DNA of 64,000 nucleotides from Pseudomonas sp. NCCP-436 (GCF_019656335.1 NZ_BPLZ01000005.1:1-64000); one strand, 5' to 3'; shown: positions 34,775 through 44,508, numbered from the stretch's first letter. Made by a program: numbers and translations. The notes: generated by a model from the letters alone, not told the origin.

Positions 34775-35542
34775 GTGTCCCCAGTCGTGATGACCGCGCT
34801 TATCGCCGGAGGCATCTTCTTATTAATGCTGCTCGCCTACGCCAAACAGGCGATCGAAAGCAGCAAACTGGAGAAAGCTCGCCAACGCGCAGACCTTCAG
34901 GATCGACTCCGTCGCAGTCAGGAAATATCCGAACGTCTACCCGGTCAGTTGATGACAGCAAAACTCAAGTTGCTTCTGAGTCGGCTGCAACTGCAACTGA
35001 CCGAACGCCTGCTGACACTGGATAAGCACAACGATTCCCTGCGTCAGGATGTGCAGGCCCTGCAAGCCCTGGTGGCCCAGGGCGAATCCATAGTAGTCAA
35101 TAATCAGCCCAGCCCCATTGGCGATGAAAACAAGGCCAAGGAGGTACGCTTTCTGTTGGAAAGCCTGCACACGCTGATCAGCACTGCAGGCAGGAACGAC
35201 CTGCTACCGCTTAACGAGGCCAAGCTCTGGACCCGGCAGATTCGCCATATGGCGGTGCTGGTACATATCGAGCTTTTCTCCACATTAGGCCGCCGGGCAC
35301 TTCAGCAGGAACAGCCTGCCCAGGCCCGACTGGCCTTTGAAAGAGCTATCCAGTTCCTGCGCAAGCAACCGGACCAGTCCCCCTACCAGGCCCATCTCAG
35401 CCGTTTCGAGCAGCAACTGCAGAAGGCTTCGGCCATGCTGCTGAACCAAACCAGCCAGGCCACGCAGAACAGCGAGCTGAACGAAGGGCTCAAGAGCCTG
35501 GAAGACGAGGGAGACTGGAAGAAAAAGAACATCTACGACTGA
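34775..35542 (+). CDS. membrane-anchored coiled-coil protein of unknown function
   Basis: I do not recognise the family. The 255-residue product has one N-terminal membrane helix (about 6-22), so most of it should face the cytoplasm, then Gln/Leu-rich coiled coil (about 28-110), a more conserved-looking helical middle, and a basic end K-K-K-N-I-Y-D. It resembles TPR-like Pseudomonas proteins near GST genes. The start is GTG with AGAGG upstream; an ATG five codons in is the alternative. It is divergent from the tRNA cluster. Confidence 0.7.
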   Translation: MSPVVMTALIAGGIFLLMLLAYAKQAIESSKLEKARQRADLQDRLRRSQEISERLPGQLMTAKLKLLLSRLQLQLTERLLTLDKHNDSLRQDVQALQALVAQGESIVVNNQPSPIGDENKAKEVRFLLESLHTLISTAGRNDLLPLNEAKLWTRQIRHMAVLVHIELFSTLGRRALQQEQPAQARLAFERAIQFLRKQPDQSPYQAHLSRFEQQLQKASAMLLNQTSQATQNSELNEGLKSLEDEGDWKKKNIYD

Positions 35543-35649
35543 CGTCCAGACGCCAGCCCTCAGGTTACGTGCTACACAAGGAACCTTCATTGCCAGCCCC
35601 CAGCAACAGCAATGCAGGTAGCTCTCAAGAAAGCCCCTCAGGAGTCGCC

Positions 35650-36312
35650 ATGAGTCTGACCGTTTACGGTGCCCCTCTCTCACCCTTTGTCCGCAAGGTC
35701 TGCCTTGCGCTGATCGAGAAAGGCCTGGACTACACACTGGAAGTCGTGATGCCGTTCAACCTGCCTGATTGGTACCACGAACTGAACCCATTGGGCCGCA
35801 TTCCGGCATTGCGCGACGGCGATCTGACATTGGCCGACTCCAGCGTTATCTGCCAGTACCTAGACGAACGCCAGCCACATCAGCCATTACTGTACGGTGA
35901 AACAGCCGAACCACGCGCCCAAGTACGCTGGCTGGAGAAATACGCCGACTATGAGCTGGCCCCGCTCTGTACCTTCACCGTATTCCGCAACCGAGTGCTG
36001 AATGTGGCATCGGGTCAACCCAGTGACGAACAACAGATCCAAAAGACCCTGCAAGACAAGCTGCCCAAACACTTCGACTATCTCGAGCAGCGTCTGGGTG
36101 ATGCGCCCTACTTCCTCGGGCAGCGACTATCGATGGCCGACCTGGCCCTGGCCTGCCAATTGATCAACATGGAACATGGCGGCGAAGAGCTGGATGCCAG
36201 CCGCTGGCCGGCTCTGGCCGCCCACTACCAACGCATCAAGGCACGACCTTCAGTACAACAACTGCTGCCGCGGGAATTGCGTACGCTGGAGAAACTCGGC
36301 ATCAGCCGCTGA
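35650..36312 (+). CDS. glutathione S-transferase family protein
   Basis: A 220-residue soluble transferase: thioredoxin-like N-terminal domain (about 1-78) with S-P-F-V-R-K-V as the glutathione-contact helix and L-A-D-S-S-V-I-C-Q-Y-L as the Glu/Asp-Ser gamma-glutamyl site, and a helical C-terminal domain (about 88-205) with M-A-D-L-A-L-A. AGGAG precedes the ATG at 35650. Substrate unknown. It follows the coiled-coil gene by about 107 bp. Confidence 0.88.
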   Translation: MSLTVYGAPLSPFVRKVCLALIEKGLDYTLEVVMPFNLPDWYHELNPLGRIPALRDGDLTLADSSVICQYLDERQPHQPLLYGETAEPRAQVRWLEKYADYELAPLCTFTVFRNRVLNVASGQPSDEQQIQKTLQDKLPKHFDYLEQRLGDAPYFLGQRLSMADLALACQLINMEHGGEELDASRWPALAAHYQRIKARPSVQQLLPRELRTLEKLGISR

Positions 36313-36346
36313 TGCCAAACAGGCAGAATATGTGCAGAACGGCGGC

Positions 36347-36829
36347 TCAGCAGTCGCTGGCCGCCAGAAATATCTGCGCCAGAGTTTCGATACCAGTTTG
36401 ATCCGCCTCACTAAAGCGTGCCGCTATAGGACTGTCGAGATCCAGCACGCCAATCAGGCGTCCGTCATGGATCAGCGGCACCACCAGTTCACTGCGCGAG
36501 GCGCTGTCACAGGCAATATGCCCGGCAAAGGCGTGCACATCTTCTACCCGCTGGGTTTGACGACTGGCTGCCGCCGTACCGCAGACACCTCGTCCAAAGG
36601 GGATCCGCACACAGGCCACCTTGCCCTGGAACGGACCGAGAACCAGCTCCTCGCCCCGGGCAAAATAGAAACCGGCCCAGTTCAGATCCGTCAGCTCATG
36701 GAAGATAAAGGCCGAAAACTGCGCAGCGTTAGAGATGAAGTCGCGTTCTCCAGCCAACAGGGCCTGCAATTGCGCACTGAGCAGTGCGTAGCCATCAAGA
36801 CCACGACCAGCCTGGGAAAGATCAATCAT
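36347..36829 (-). CDS. free methionine-(R)-sulfoxide reductase (GAF domain)
   Basis: A 160-residue GAF-domain protein of the fRMsr type, which reduces free methionine-R-sulfoxide. The three cysteines of the family are in place: Cys73 (K-V-A-C), Cys83 (G-V-C-G) and the catalytic Cys107 (H-I-A-C-D), followed by S-R-S-E-L-V-V-P. Its ATG overlaps the stop of the upstream ATPase gene by four bases, so the two are translationally coupled. Confidence 0.9.
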   Translation of the reverse strand: MIDLSQAGRGLDGYALLSAQLQALLAGERDFISNAAQFSAFIFHELTDLNWAGFYFARGEELVLGPFQGKVACVRIPFGRGVCGTAAASRQTQRVEDVHAFAGHIACDSASRSELVVPLIHDGRLIGVLDLDSPIAARFSEADQTGIETLAQIFLAASDC

Positions 36830-37716
36830 GGCTTCTGCTCCAGCAACTTCAGACCGACCCAGTGACGTGCAAACTGATAGGCGCAGCGACCGTTACGATT
36901 ACCGCGGCCCTGTGCCCAGCGAATGGCGGCCTTCTCCAGCGGCTCGTCCCATGCCCAGTCGAGACCGGCCTGACGCGCCTGCACGCCAATCCAGTGGCGT
37001 ACCACGATCAGGTAGTGTTCCTGACTGAACGGATAAAACGACAGCCACAGGCCAAAGCGGTCGGAAAGTGCGATCTTGTCCTCCACAGCCTCATTCGGAT
37101 GCAACTCGCCGTCGATCATCTGCCAGTTTTCGTTGTCACTCTGGCGCTCCGGCACCAGGTGGCGGCGGTTAGAGGTGGCGTAGAGCAGCACATTTTCCGG
37201 TGCCTGTTCCAGGGAGCCGTCGAGCACACTCTTGAGTACACGGTAATCACCCTCACCAGCCTCGAAGGAAAGGTCGTCGCAAAACAGCACAAAGCGCTGT
37301 TCCAGACCATTAAGCAGCTCGACCACCCGGGGCAGATCCGCCAGATGATCCCGCTCGATCTCGATCAAGCGCAGTCCGGCACTGGCGAACTCGGCCAAGA
37401 GCGCCCGCACCAGCGACGATTTTCCGGTTCCCCTCGCCCCCCACAGCAGAGCATGGTTGGCCGGCAGGCCAGTAACAAACTGGCGGGTATTACGCGTCAG
37501 TTGCTCGCGCTGGGCATCTACTCCGAGCAAATCGCTCAGCGACAGATCCAGACTGATCTCCAGCGGCTGCAGATAACCACTGCGACTATCACGCACCCAG
37601 CGCGCAGCCACACAATGAGTCCAGTCGATAGCCAGGCGCGTGACCGGCAACAGGGGTTCGAGACGTTCCAGTACCTGTTCGGCACGGGCAAGAAAATCCA
37701 GTAAACGGGAATCCAC
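36826..37716 (-). CDS. DUF815 family ATP-binding protein
   Basis: A 296-residue AAA-like ATPase of the DUF815 family. Walker A G-A-R-G-T-G-K-S at 93-100, Walker B F-V-L-F-C-D-D-L near 145-152, sensor region L-L-Y-A-T-S-N-R-R-H-L. The start is GTG with GGAG upstream. Molecular function is unknown. It is coupled to the fRMsr gene and divergent from the kinase gene. Confidence 0.87.
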   Translation of the reverse strand: MDSRLLDFLARAEQVLERLEPLLPVTRLAIDWTHCVAARWVRDSRSGYLQPLEISLDLSLSDLLGVDAQREQLTRNTRQFVTGLPANHALLWGARGTGKSSLVRALLAEFASAGLRLIEIERDHLADLPRVVELLNGLEQRFVLFCDDLSFEAGEGDYRVLKSVLDGSLEQAPENVLLYATSNRRHLVPERQSDNENWQMIDGELHPNEAVEDKIALSDRFGLWLSFYPFSQEHYLIVVRHWIGVQARQAGLDWAWDEPLEKAAIRWAQGRGNRNGRCAYQFARHWVGLKLLEQKP

Positions 37717-37824
37717 GCTCCACTACTCCGGTTGTGCAGGGCCGCGCATGCAGACTCTGCCTGTACAAGGTTGCTTCGGCTATGCTTGGCAGGCGCCCAA
37801 GGATTAGAGACGACGCACATCTTC

Positions 37825-40146
37825 ATGGATATTTCGCTCACCCATCGCCTGTCGTTCAAACAGGCCAGCCTGACCGTTCTGGTGGCGTTTATCCTCGGCA
37901 CACTGCTTAGCCTTACCCAAGTGGCGGTCGATTATGCCAGTGAAGATGCGTCCATCAACCGCGAGATTCGCGCACTGCTGGAAATCAGCCACAATCCCGC
38001 AGCCCGAATCGCCTACAACATCGACGCGGAACTGGCCCAGGAACTGGTGCTTGGTCTGCTGCGCTCAACAGCGGTTACCCATGCCGTACTAACCGACAAC
38101 ACCGGCATGGTACTGGCTAGCGTCAGCCGGCCACGCAGCGAAAGCCACTACCGAGTATTGAGTGACAGTCTGTTCGGCGCCAAACGCACCTTCGAAGATC
38201 AGCTTTTCGTTTCTTACTCCCCCAATGAAGTGGTGGGCGTACTGCGCCTGGAAATCGACACCTACGCTTTCGGCAGCCACTTTCTCAAACGCTCACTAAT
38301 GACCCTGCTGACCGGCTTCGCCCGCAGCCTGCTGCTCTCGCTGATTCTACTGATACTGTTCTACTTCATGCTGACCAAGCCTCTGACCGACGTCATCCGC
38401 GCCCTCAGTCAGCGCAATGCGCAGGACCCGCAGCACCATCCGGTTCCCTGTCCCGAGGGCCATGAGCACGACGAAATCGGAACCCTGGTGAAAGTGACAA
38501 ACCTCCAACTGTCGAGCATCGCCCAAGAGATCGCCCAGCGACGCAACGCCGAGGATCGGCTGACCCAGCACCTGAGCGAACTGGAGAACATCGTCTCAGC
38601 CCGCACTGCCGAACTCAAAGCTACCAATGCCCGCCTCAGCCAATCCAACAGGGAACTGGAAATTGCCCGCACCACGGCTCTGGACATGGCTCAAGCACGC
38701 TCGGCATTCCTGGCCAACATGAGCCACGAAATCCGCACCCCGCTCAACGGTCTGCTGGGCATGCTTGCCCTGGCGCTGGACGGCCCACTGAGCAGCGAGC
38801 AGAGACAGCAGCTCGGCATAGCGCACGATTCAGGCAAGGTGCTGGTGGAGCTGCTCAACGACATTCTCGACCTGTCCAAGTTCGAAGCGGGCCAACTGGA
38901 GCTGGAGCAGATTCCCTTCGACCTGGGCACGCTGGCTGAAGAAACCGCCAGTCTGCTCTCACAGAACGCTGCCAGCACGGTGGAGTTGACCTGCCTGATC
39001 GATCCGAAACTGCCAGCCCAGGTACTCGGCGACCCAACCCGGGTGCGTCAGATTGTCAGCAACCTGTTGTCCAATGCGCTGAAGTTCACCCGCTTCGGCA
39101 GGGTCGATCTGCTGCTGACACGCACGACCACCGGCATCAGCCTGTGTGTTCGCGATACCGGTATCGGCATCGCCAAAGAGGCGCAGAAACGCATCTTCCA
39201 GCCCTTCACCCAAGCTGGTGCAGGCATCACCCGCCAGTACGGTGGAACCGGCCTCGGCCTTGCTCTGACACGCTGGCTCTGCGAAGCCATGCAGGGCACA
39301 CTCGCTCTGCAGTCGGAGGAAGGTTTCGGCAGCGAATTTCGCGCCGAGCTGCCCCTGCCTGCCTATGCTGAGGCCACAGCCCTACCCCAACTACAAGGCC
39401 GAGTGGTGGCACTAACTCCGGCCGGCAGCGGCCTGCATGAGATGCTCAGCCGGTGGCTGCCTGTCTGGGGGCTGGATTACCGTCGTCTGGAAAGCAATAC
39501 CGACCTGCAAAACATCAAGACCGATCTGATCATCAGTGACAGTCCGGAATGCCTGTACGACATCCGCCCGGTATGTAGCTGCATCGTGCTGCTGGTCACT
39601 GCCTACGGCAACTTCCTGCCACAGGATCAGGCCCAACGTCTCTCTCCGCTGCTGCAGATTGCCCGCCCGCTGGCCCGTACCGATCTGTACCGGATGCTGC
39701 GACATATCCTGCACTACGACGCCACCGCGCCGCAGGACAGTCCCCAGGCCTTTGCACCTCAGATCGGCACACCACGCGTACTACTGGTAGAGGACAACCC
39801 GATCAACCAGATGGTGGCCCGCGCCATGCTGAGCAAATTGGGCTGCCAGGTTCGGGTCGCCGGACACGGCGGCGAGGCTATGGAGGTGCTGGAGCAGGAG
39901 AACATCGACCTGGTGCTGATGGATTGCAACATGCCGGTAATGGATGGTTATGAAGCCAGCCGACGCATCCGCCAGAGTGGTCGCTGGCCCGACCTGCCCA
40001 TCATCGCCCTGACCGCCAACGCACTTTCCGATGAACGAGAGCGCTGCCGCAGTGCAGGCATGAACGACTACCTGGCCAAGCCATTCCGCCGCGAGGATCT
40101 GGTGGTCATGCTCGACACCTGGCTACCCGGCGAAATCATGCGCTGA
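37825..40146 (+). CDS. hybrid sensor histidine kinase
   Basis: A 773-residue membrane kinase: helix 1 (about 13-36), a periplasmic sensor of about 120 residues, helix 2 (about 160-183), HAMP linker, coiled coil (240-290), HisKA with His301 (N-M-S-H-E-I-R-T-P-L-N), HATPase (to about 510; G-I-G-I-A, G-G-T-G-L-G-L), a degenerate receiver-like domain (about 523-625) without the aspartate pocket, and a true receiver (650-765) with Asp700 in L-M-D-C-N-M-P. There is no Hpt domain, so phosphotransfer needs a partner, as in GacS/RetS-type networks. The signal is unknown. Confidence 0.9.
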   Translation: MDISLTHRLSFKQASLTVLVAFILGTLLSLTQVAVDYASEDASINREIRALLEISHNPAARIAYNIDAELAQELVLGLLRSTAVTHAVLTDNTGMVLASVSRPRSESHYRVLSDSLFGAKRTFEDQLFVSYSPNEVVGVLRLEIDTYAFGSHFLKRSLMTLLTGFARSLLLSLILLILFYFMLTKPLTDVIRALSQRNAQDPQHHPVPCPEGHEHDEIGTLVKVTNLQLSSIAQEIAQRRNAEDRLTQHLSELENIVSARTAELKATNARLSQSNRELEIARTTALDMAQARSAFLANMSHEIRTPLNGLLGMLALALDGPLSSEQRQQLGIAHDSGKVLVELLNDILDLSKFEAGQLELEQIPFDLGTLAEETASLLSQNAASTVELTCLIDPKLPAQVLGDPTRVRQIVSNLLSNALKFTRFGRVDLLLTRTTTGISLCVRDTGIGIAKEAQKRIFQPFTQAGAGITRQYGGTGLGLALTRWLCEAMQGTLALQSEEGFGSEFRAELPLPAYAEATALPQLQGRVVALTPAGSGLHEMLSRWLPVWGLDYRRLESNTDLQNIKTDLIISDSPECLYDIRPVCSCIVLLVTAYGNFLPQDQAQRLSPLLQIARPLARTDLYRMLRHILHYDATAPQDSPQAFAPQIGTPRVLLVEDNPINQMVARAMLSKLGCQVRVAGHGGEAMEVLEQENIDLVLMDCNMPVMDGYEASRRIRQSGRWPDLPIIALTANALSDERERCRSAGMNDYLAKPFRREDLVVMLDTWLPGEIMR

Positions 40147-40594
40147 GCCGGCTTAGCAAGCGATCCAGTTGATCACGCAACACCGCCAGCTCTTCCTGCT
40201 CAGCCTCAGACAGCTGACACAGCTGCCGGGCCTTCAGCGGCAGTGCCAAATCACGCAGGGCGACACCAGCCTCGCTCAGCCTCAGATGCACCTCGCGCTC
40301 GTCGCCGGTCGCACGCCGCCGACATACCAGCCCCATGCGTTGCAGACGCTTGAGCAGCGGCGTCAGGGTACCGGAATCCAGCTGCAGGCGCTGCCCCAGC
40401 GCCCTCAAGGTCGGCTGCGCAGGCGGCTTTTGCTGCCATTCCCACAGCACCAGCATCACCAGGTACTGCGGATAGGTCAGCCCAAGCGCCTCAAGCATCG
40501 GCCGATAGGTACGGATCACCCCACGCGAAGCGGCATAGAGCTTGAAACAAAGCTGCTGATCCAGCTGCAGAAGGGGCGTCTCAGCAAGACTCAT
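40136..40594 (-). CDS. ohrR: OhrR-type MarR regulator of peroxide response
   Basis: A 152-residue MarR regulator of the OhrR group. The reactive Cys16 sits in L-D-Q-Q-L-C-F-K-L-Y-A-A-S-R, the family's peroxide-sensing segment; the winged helix has R-R-R-A-T-G-D-E-R-E-V. Oxidation of the Cys by organic hydroperoxide would release it from DNA. The start overlaps the gpx stop by four bases and the gene ends inside the last codons of the convergent kinase gene. An OhrR-like operator lies before gpx. Confidence 0.87.
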   Translation of the reverse strand: MSLAETPLLQLDQQLCFKLYAASRGVIRTYRPMLEALGLTYPQYLVMLVLWEWQQKPPAQPTLRALGQRLQLDSGTLTPLLKRLQRMGLVCRRRATGDEREVHLRLSEAGVALRDLALPLKARQLCQLSEAEQEELAVLRDQLDRLLSRLSA

Positions 40595-41076
40595 CGCAGC
40601 AGTGCCTCGATATCGCCTGTCAGCGACTGCGGCCGGATGGTCGGCGCAAAACGTCGGACAACCGCCCCCTTGCGACCGATCAAAAACTTGGTGAAGTTCC
40701 ACTTGATGCGCTGGCTGCCCAGCAACCCGGGAGCGCGCTGCTTGAGCTCAACGAACAACGGGTGGGCGCCACTGCCGTTGACCTCTACCTTGCGAAACAA
40801 CGGAAAGCTAACGCCATAGTTCAATTCGCAGAACGACGAAATGGCCGCCTCGTCACCAGGCTCCTGTCGGCCAAACTGATTACAGGGGAATCCCAGAACT
40901 ACCAGGCCCTGCTCACGATACTGCTGCCAGATCTGCTCCAGCTCTCGATACTGCGGGGTGAAACCACACTGGCTGGCGGTATTGACCACCAGCAACACCT
41001 TGGCGTCGAAGTCTGCCAGGGTCTTTTTCTCACCCTGCAGGGTGACCAGTGGAATATCGAACAGTGCATCGGGCAT
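40591..41076 (-). CDS. glutathione peroxidase family thiol peroxidase
   Basis: A 161-residue peroxidase with catalytic Cys37 (N-T-A-S-Q-C-G-F-T), a second Cys64 in G-F-P-C-N-Q-F-G, and the W-N-F-T-K-F motif; these bacterial Cys enzymes usually take electrons from thioredoxin and reduce organic hydroperoxides. It is the first gene of a gpx-ohrR operon (4-base overlap) under an OhrR-like operator. ohr itself is not in the window. Confidence 0.92.
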   Translation of the reverse strand: MPDALFDIPLVTLQGEKKTLADFDAKVLLVVNTASQCGFTPQYRELEQIWQQYREQGLVVLGFPCNQFGRQEPGDEAAISSFCELNYGVSFPLFRKVEVNGSGAHPLFVELKQRAPGLLGSQRIKWNFTKFLIGRKGAVVRRFAPTIRPQSLTGDIEALLR

Positions 41077-41118
41077 GACGGTCTTCCTGAATGAACAAGG
41101 TCGAGCAAAAGGTAGTCA

Positions 41119-41146
41119 GCAATTAAATTGCACACAACTTAATTGG
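41119..41146. promoter_or_regulatory. OhrR-like operator before gpx-ohrR
   Basis: CAATTAAATTG (41120-41130) and CAACTTAATTG (41135-41145) are two tandem near-palindromes four bases apart. This is close in sequence and spacing to the tandem AATTAAATT-type OhrR operator of Bacillus. It lies 44 bp upstream of the gpx ATG, in an AT-rich patch that stands out in this GC-rich DNA. Confidence 0.65.
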
Positions 41147-41200
41147 TCAGCAATAAGCCACGCTGATGACGCGCCATGCCCTACACACCCTGAAGGCACT

Positions 41201-42331
41201 CTACAGCAGCGTTGCCCCCAGCGCCTTCACCAGCGCCTCCAGACGCGGCGAATCGCCTTCAATCCTCACCTGCAGCCCGTCGATCTCGCGACGTACCGGA
41301 TAGTGCTTGCGCAACCGGTCGAAACCGGCACGACGATCGGCCTCATCTCCGATCAGACTGCGGCGAAAGTCCGCATCGTCACGACGGGGGTCATAGACTG
41401 TCCGGCACAGCATGGCCAGTGCCCAGGCAGGATCCGCACTACCATCCAGCGTCAGCGCCCCAAGCCAGGCAGGCGGCAGCAGATCGTCCAACCGCACCTG
41501 CTCGGCCAGTCCCAGTGCCCTGCAGCAAGCCTGATAGATCTGTGCCGTGCCGCGCAATTTTCCGTCCAAGCTATAACCGGCGATATGCGGGGTAGCCAGC
41601 TCGCACAGCGCTGCCAGCTCTACGTCAACCTGTGGCTCACCCTCCCAGACATCCAGAACCACCTTCAGATCAGGTCGCTGCGGCAGTAGCCTCCTGAGAG
41701 CACGGTTATCCACCACCGCCCCGCGGCTGGCGTTGATCAGCCAGCTACCGGGTCGCAGGGCGTCCAGACGCGATTCGTCGAACAAATGCCATGTGCCGGC
41801 ATCCAGCGGGGTATGCAGGCTGATAACGTCGCATGTCTCCAGAATGCGCTGCAGTTCGACAAACTCCCCTCCTTCGGTCAGTTGCCGTGGTGGATCGCAG
41901 ACCAGCACCTGCCAGCCGAGCCCGCGCAGCAGCGATACCAGACGACCGCCCACCTGCCCCGCGCCGACCACACCATAAACCCGCGTAGCAGGATCCACCC
42001 CCTCGCGCTCGGCCAAGGTCAGCACGCTGCTCAGAACGTAATCCACCACGCCACGGGCATTGCAGCCGGGCGCACTACTCCAGGCAACGCCGGCTTCATT
42101 CAGGTAGGCAAGATCCAGATGATCGGTGCCAATGGTACAGGTGCCAACGAAGCGCACCTGGCTATCGGCCAGCAGGGATCGGTCGACCGTCGTTACCGAG
42201 CGCACCAGCAGCAAGTCAGCATCGCGCACATCGGCGGCACTGATAGCACGCCCGGGCAGTAGCCGGAGACTGCCGAAATCGGCAAAGAAGGCATCGAGCA
42301 GAGGGATGTTCTCATCGGCAACAATGTGCAT
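41201..42331 (-). CDS. pdxB: erythronate-4-phosphate dehydrogenase
   Basis: D-2-hydroxyacid dehydrogenase family enzyme (376 residues), second step of the DXP-independent pyridoxal phosphate branch. It begins [10 protein letters not shown], has the Rossmann motif [11 protein letters not shown] and the catalytic Arg in N-A-S-R-G-A-V-V-D, Glu in W-E-G-E-P and His in A-T-P-H-I-A-G-Y-S. The PdxB dimer domain follows. It is divergent from the MATE gene. Confidence 0.95.
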   Translation of the reverse strand: MHIVADENIPLLDAFFADFGSLRLLPGRAISAADVRDADLLLVRSVTTVDRSLLADSQVRFVGTCTIGTDHLDLAYLNEAGVAWSSAPGCNARGVVDYVLSSVLTLAEREGVDPATRVYGVVGAGQVGGRLVSLLRGLGWQVLVCDPPRQLTEGGEFVELQRILETCDVISLHTPLDAGTWHLFDESRLDALRPGSWLINASRGAVVDNRALRRLLPQRPDLKVVLDVWEGEPQVDVELAALCELATPHIAGYSLDGKLRGTAQIYQACCRALGLAEQVRLDDLLPPAWLGALTLDGSADPAWALAMLCRTVYDPRRDDADFRRSLIGDEADRRAGFDRLRKHYPVRREIDGLQVRIEGDSPRLEALVKALGATLL

Positions 42332-42464
42332 AACTATGGTTTTCCTCATTCATTGCGCCATTGTATGCCGCTCAGATGCCTGCGTCGCCCCGGGCAGGCT
42401 ATCCTGACCAAAGCGTCAAGGCGTAGACTATGCCGTTTACCTCCCCCCTCAGTGAAGAGCCGAC

Positions 42465-43841
42465 ATGTCCGCCGAACCCTGCCCGGGACGCGTACGCAGG
42501 GAGCTGCGTGAACTACTCGCCCTGGCCACCCCGATCATCATCGCCCAGTTGTCCTACACCTCCATCAGCTTCGTCGATACCGTCATGTCCGGCCGGGTCA
42601 GCCCGCGCGACCTGGCGGCAGTGGCGCTGGGCAACTCCATCTGGGTGCCGGTATTCCTGCTGATGACCGGGGTTCTGCTGGCGACCACACCGAAAGTAGC
42701 GCAGCGCTTCGGTGCCGGGCGCCATGCCGAGATTGGTCCGCTGGTGCGCCAGGCGCTGTGGCTGGCACTTTTCGTCGGTCTCGCAGCGGCTGCACTGCTG
42801 TGGAACGCGGAGTTCATCCTGCGCCTGATGAAAGTGGACGAAGCCCTGATCACCCCGGCCATGGGTTACCTGCGACCAGTAGCCTGTGGCTTCCCCGCCG
42901 TGGCGCTCTATCATGTGCTGCGCTGCTTCAGCGACGGCCTCGGCCGTACCCGACCAAGCATGGTGCTCGGCATCCTCGGTCTGTTGCTGAACATTCCAGC
43001 CAACTACGTACTGATCTACGGCAAGCTCGGCGTTCCGCCACTGGGCGCTGTCGGCTGCGGCTGGGCCACCGCCCTGGTCATGAGCTGCACCTTGCTGGGC
43101 ATGTTGTTCTGGGTACACAAGGCTGACTGCTACCAGCAGAGCCGGCTATTCGAGCGCTTCGACTGGCCCGAATGGACAACAATCCGCAGCCTGCTGGGCA
43201 TCGGCGTGCCGATTGGCGTATCGATTTTTGCCGAATCGAGCATTTTCGCCGTGATTGCCCTGCTCATTGGCGGTTTGGGTGCCACTGTGGTGGCCGGACA
43301 CCAGATCGCCCTGAACTTCAGTTCACTGGTATTCATGATCCCCTACTCCCTGGGCATGGCGGTGACAGTACGGGTCGGCCAGGCCCTGGGCCGCAGCCAG
43401 CCCCGCGAGGCACGCTTCGCTGCTGGCGTCGGCATGGCAACCGCACTGCTCTACGCCTGCTGCTCGGCCAGTCTGATCCTGTTACTGCGCGAGCCTATTG
43501 CCAGCATCTATACGCCGGATCCCGAAGTGATCGCGGTGGCTGCCATGCTGATCGTCTACTCGGCGCTATTTCAGTTATCCGACGCCGTTCAGGTGACGGC
43601 CGCCGGCGCTCTGCGCGGCTATCAGGACACTCGCGCGACCATGATACTGACGCTGTTCGCCTACTGGGGTATCGGCCTGCCGGTAGGCTATGTGCTGGGA
43701 CTGACCGATCTATTCGGCCCGGCCAGCGGCCCCAGCGGTCTATGGCAGGGGCTTGTGGTCGGGCTGACCTGCGCCGCGCTGATGCTGTCAATCCGACTGA
43801 CGAGCAGCGCAAAACGGCAGATCCGCTTGCACACGCACTGA
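42465..43841 (+). CDS. MATE family multidrug efflux transporter (NorM-like)
   Basis: A 458-residue inner membrane antiporter with 12 helices in two MATE repeats. Early segment P-I-I-I-A-Q-L-S-Y-T-S-I-S-F-V-D-T-V-M-S-G is typical of NorM. It should export cationic drugs in exchange for Na+ or H+. It is followed seven bases later by the convergent TusA gene. Confidence 0.92.
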   Translation: MSAEPCPGRVRRELRELLALATPIIIAQLSYTSISFVDTVMSGRVSPRDLAAVALGNSIWVPVFLLMTGVLLATTPKVAQRFGAGRHAEIGPLVRQALWLALFVGLAAAALLWNAEFILRLMKVDEALITPAMGYLRPVACGFPAVALYHVLRCFSDGLGRTRPSMVLGILGLLLNIPANYVLIYGKLGVPPLGAVGCGWATALVMSCTLLGMLFWVHKADCYQQSRLFERFDWPEWTTIRSLLGIGVPIGVSIFAESSIFAVIALLIGGLGATVVAGHQIALNFSSLVFMIPYSLGMAVTVRVGQALGRSQPREARFAAGVGMATALLYACCSASLILLLREPIASIYTPDPEVIAVAAMLIVYSALFQLSDAVQVTAAGALRGYQDTRATMILTLFAYWGIGLPVGYVLGLTDLFGPASGPSGLWQGLVVGLTCAALMLSIRLTSSAKRQIRLHTH

Positions 43842-43848
43842 CAGCGGA

Positions 43849-44100
43849 TCAGTTGCTCTTCTTGCGAATCCAATAGAAATAGCTGCCGGCCTCCTCGGCC
43901 TGTTCGAGCAGCTCATGACCGAGGAACATGCAGAACTTGGGGATATCGCGACGGGTCGAGGGATCGGTGGCGATAACCTTGAGCAATCCGCCAGGGGCAA
44001 GGTCACGCACCTTGTTGTGCAGCATCATCACCGGCTCGGGGCAGTTCAGCCCACTGGCATCGAGCAGGTCGTCATGAGTGAGAATCGGGGCTTCAGACAT
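43849..44100 (-). CDS. tusA: sulfur carrier protein TusA
   Basis: An 83-residue persulfide carrier for tRNA 2-thiouridine and related sulfur relays. The active Cys20 is in [12 protein letters not shown], and the C-terminal Y-F-Y-W-I-R-K-K is typical. It is distinct from the second TusA-like gene at 49.3 kb (lower identity by eye). It is convergent with the MATE gene. Confidence 0.93.
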   Translation of the reverse strand: MSEAPILTHDDLLDASGLNCPEPVMMLHNKVRDLAPGGLLKVIATDPSTRRDIPKFCMFLGHELLEQAEEAGSYFYWIRKKSN

Positions 44101-44508
44101 AGTGGACTCCACAGGCAGTCTGCTATTGTCGCGCAAAGCTGACCTCCAGGTCATCCCGCGCAAGACGTCAGTCTGCCCTGCCTCGATCACCCGGGCAGGC
44201 AGCAGGGCTCGCTGCACCACCCTCTGCCCCATTCACTCCGGTCAGATTTCGAGCAATACGGCAGTAGCTGCCAGCCTCTCGATGATGGAGAAAAGCTGTT
44301 TTTCGAAACCTCTCCGCGGGCCAACCGCCACCTCGCAGCGGAACCCCTGCCCATGCGGCCTGTCCAGCTATTTAACGACCGCGATGATCCTTCGCTACCC
44401 TCATCGGCAGATCTTCATAGCCAGCGGTCGAGTGCAGTCTGGCAGCCCCGCCTGAATCGCTGCCACCCTCAGAAAACGCCCGAACCGTGTGGCGCAAGGA
44501 GATGTGCA
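44101..44508. other. intergenic region between tusA and acnA
   Basis: About 400 bp separate the divergent tusA and acnA genes and should hold both promoters. A CTGCCC.../...GGGCAG hairpin (44173-44202) is present without a T-run. The open frame leading into acnA has no start signal and is not counted as coding. Confidence 0.5.

Noticed and set aside
41119..41146. Fur or Anr box instead of an OhrR operator
   Set aside because: The tandem AATTAAATT-type pattern and the ohrR neighbour fit OhrR better; no TTGAT-N4-ATCAA.
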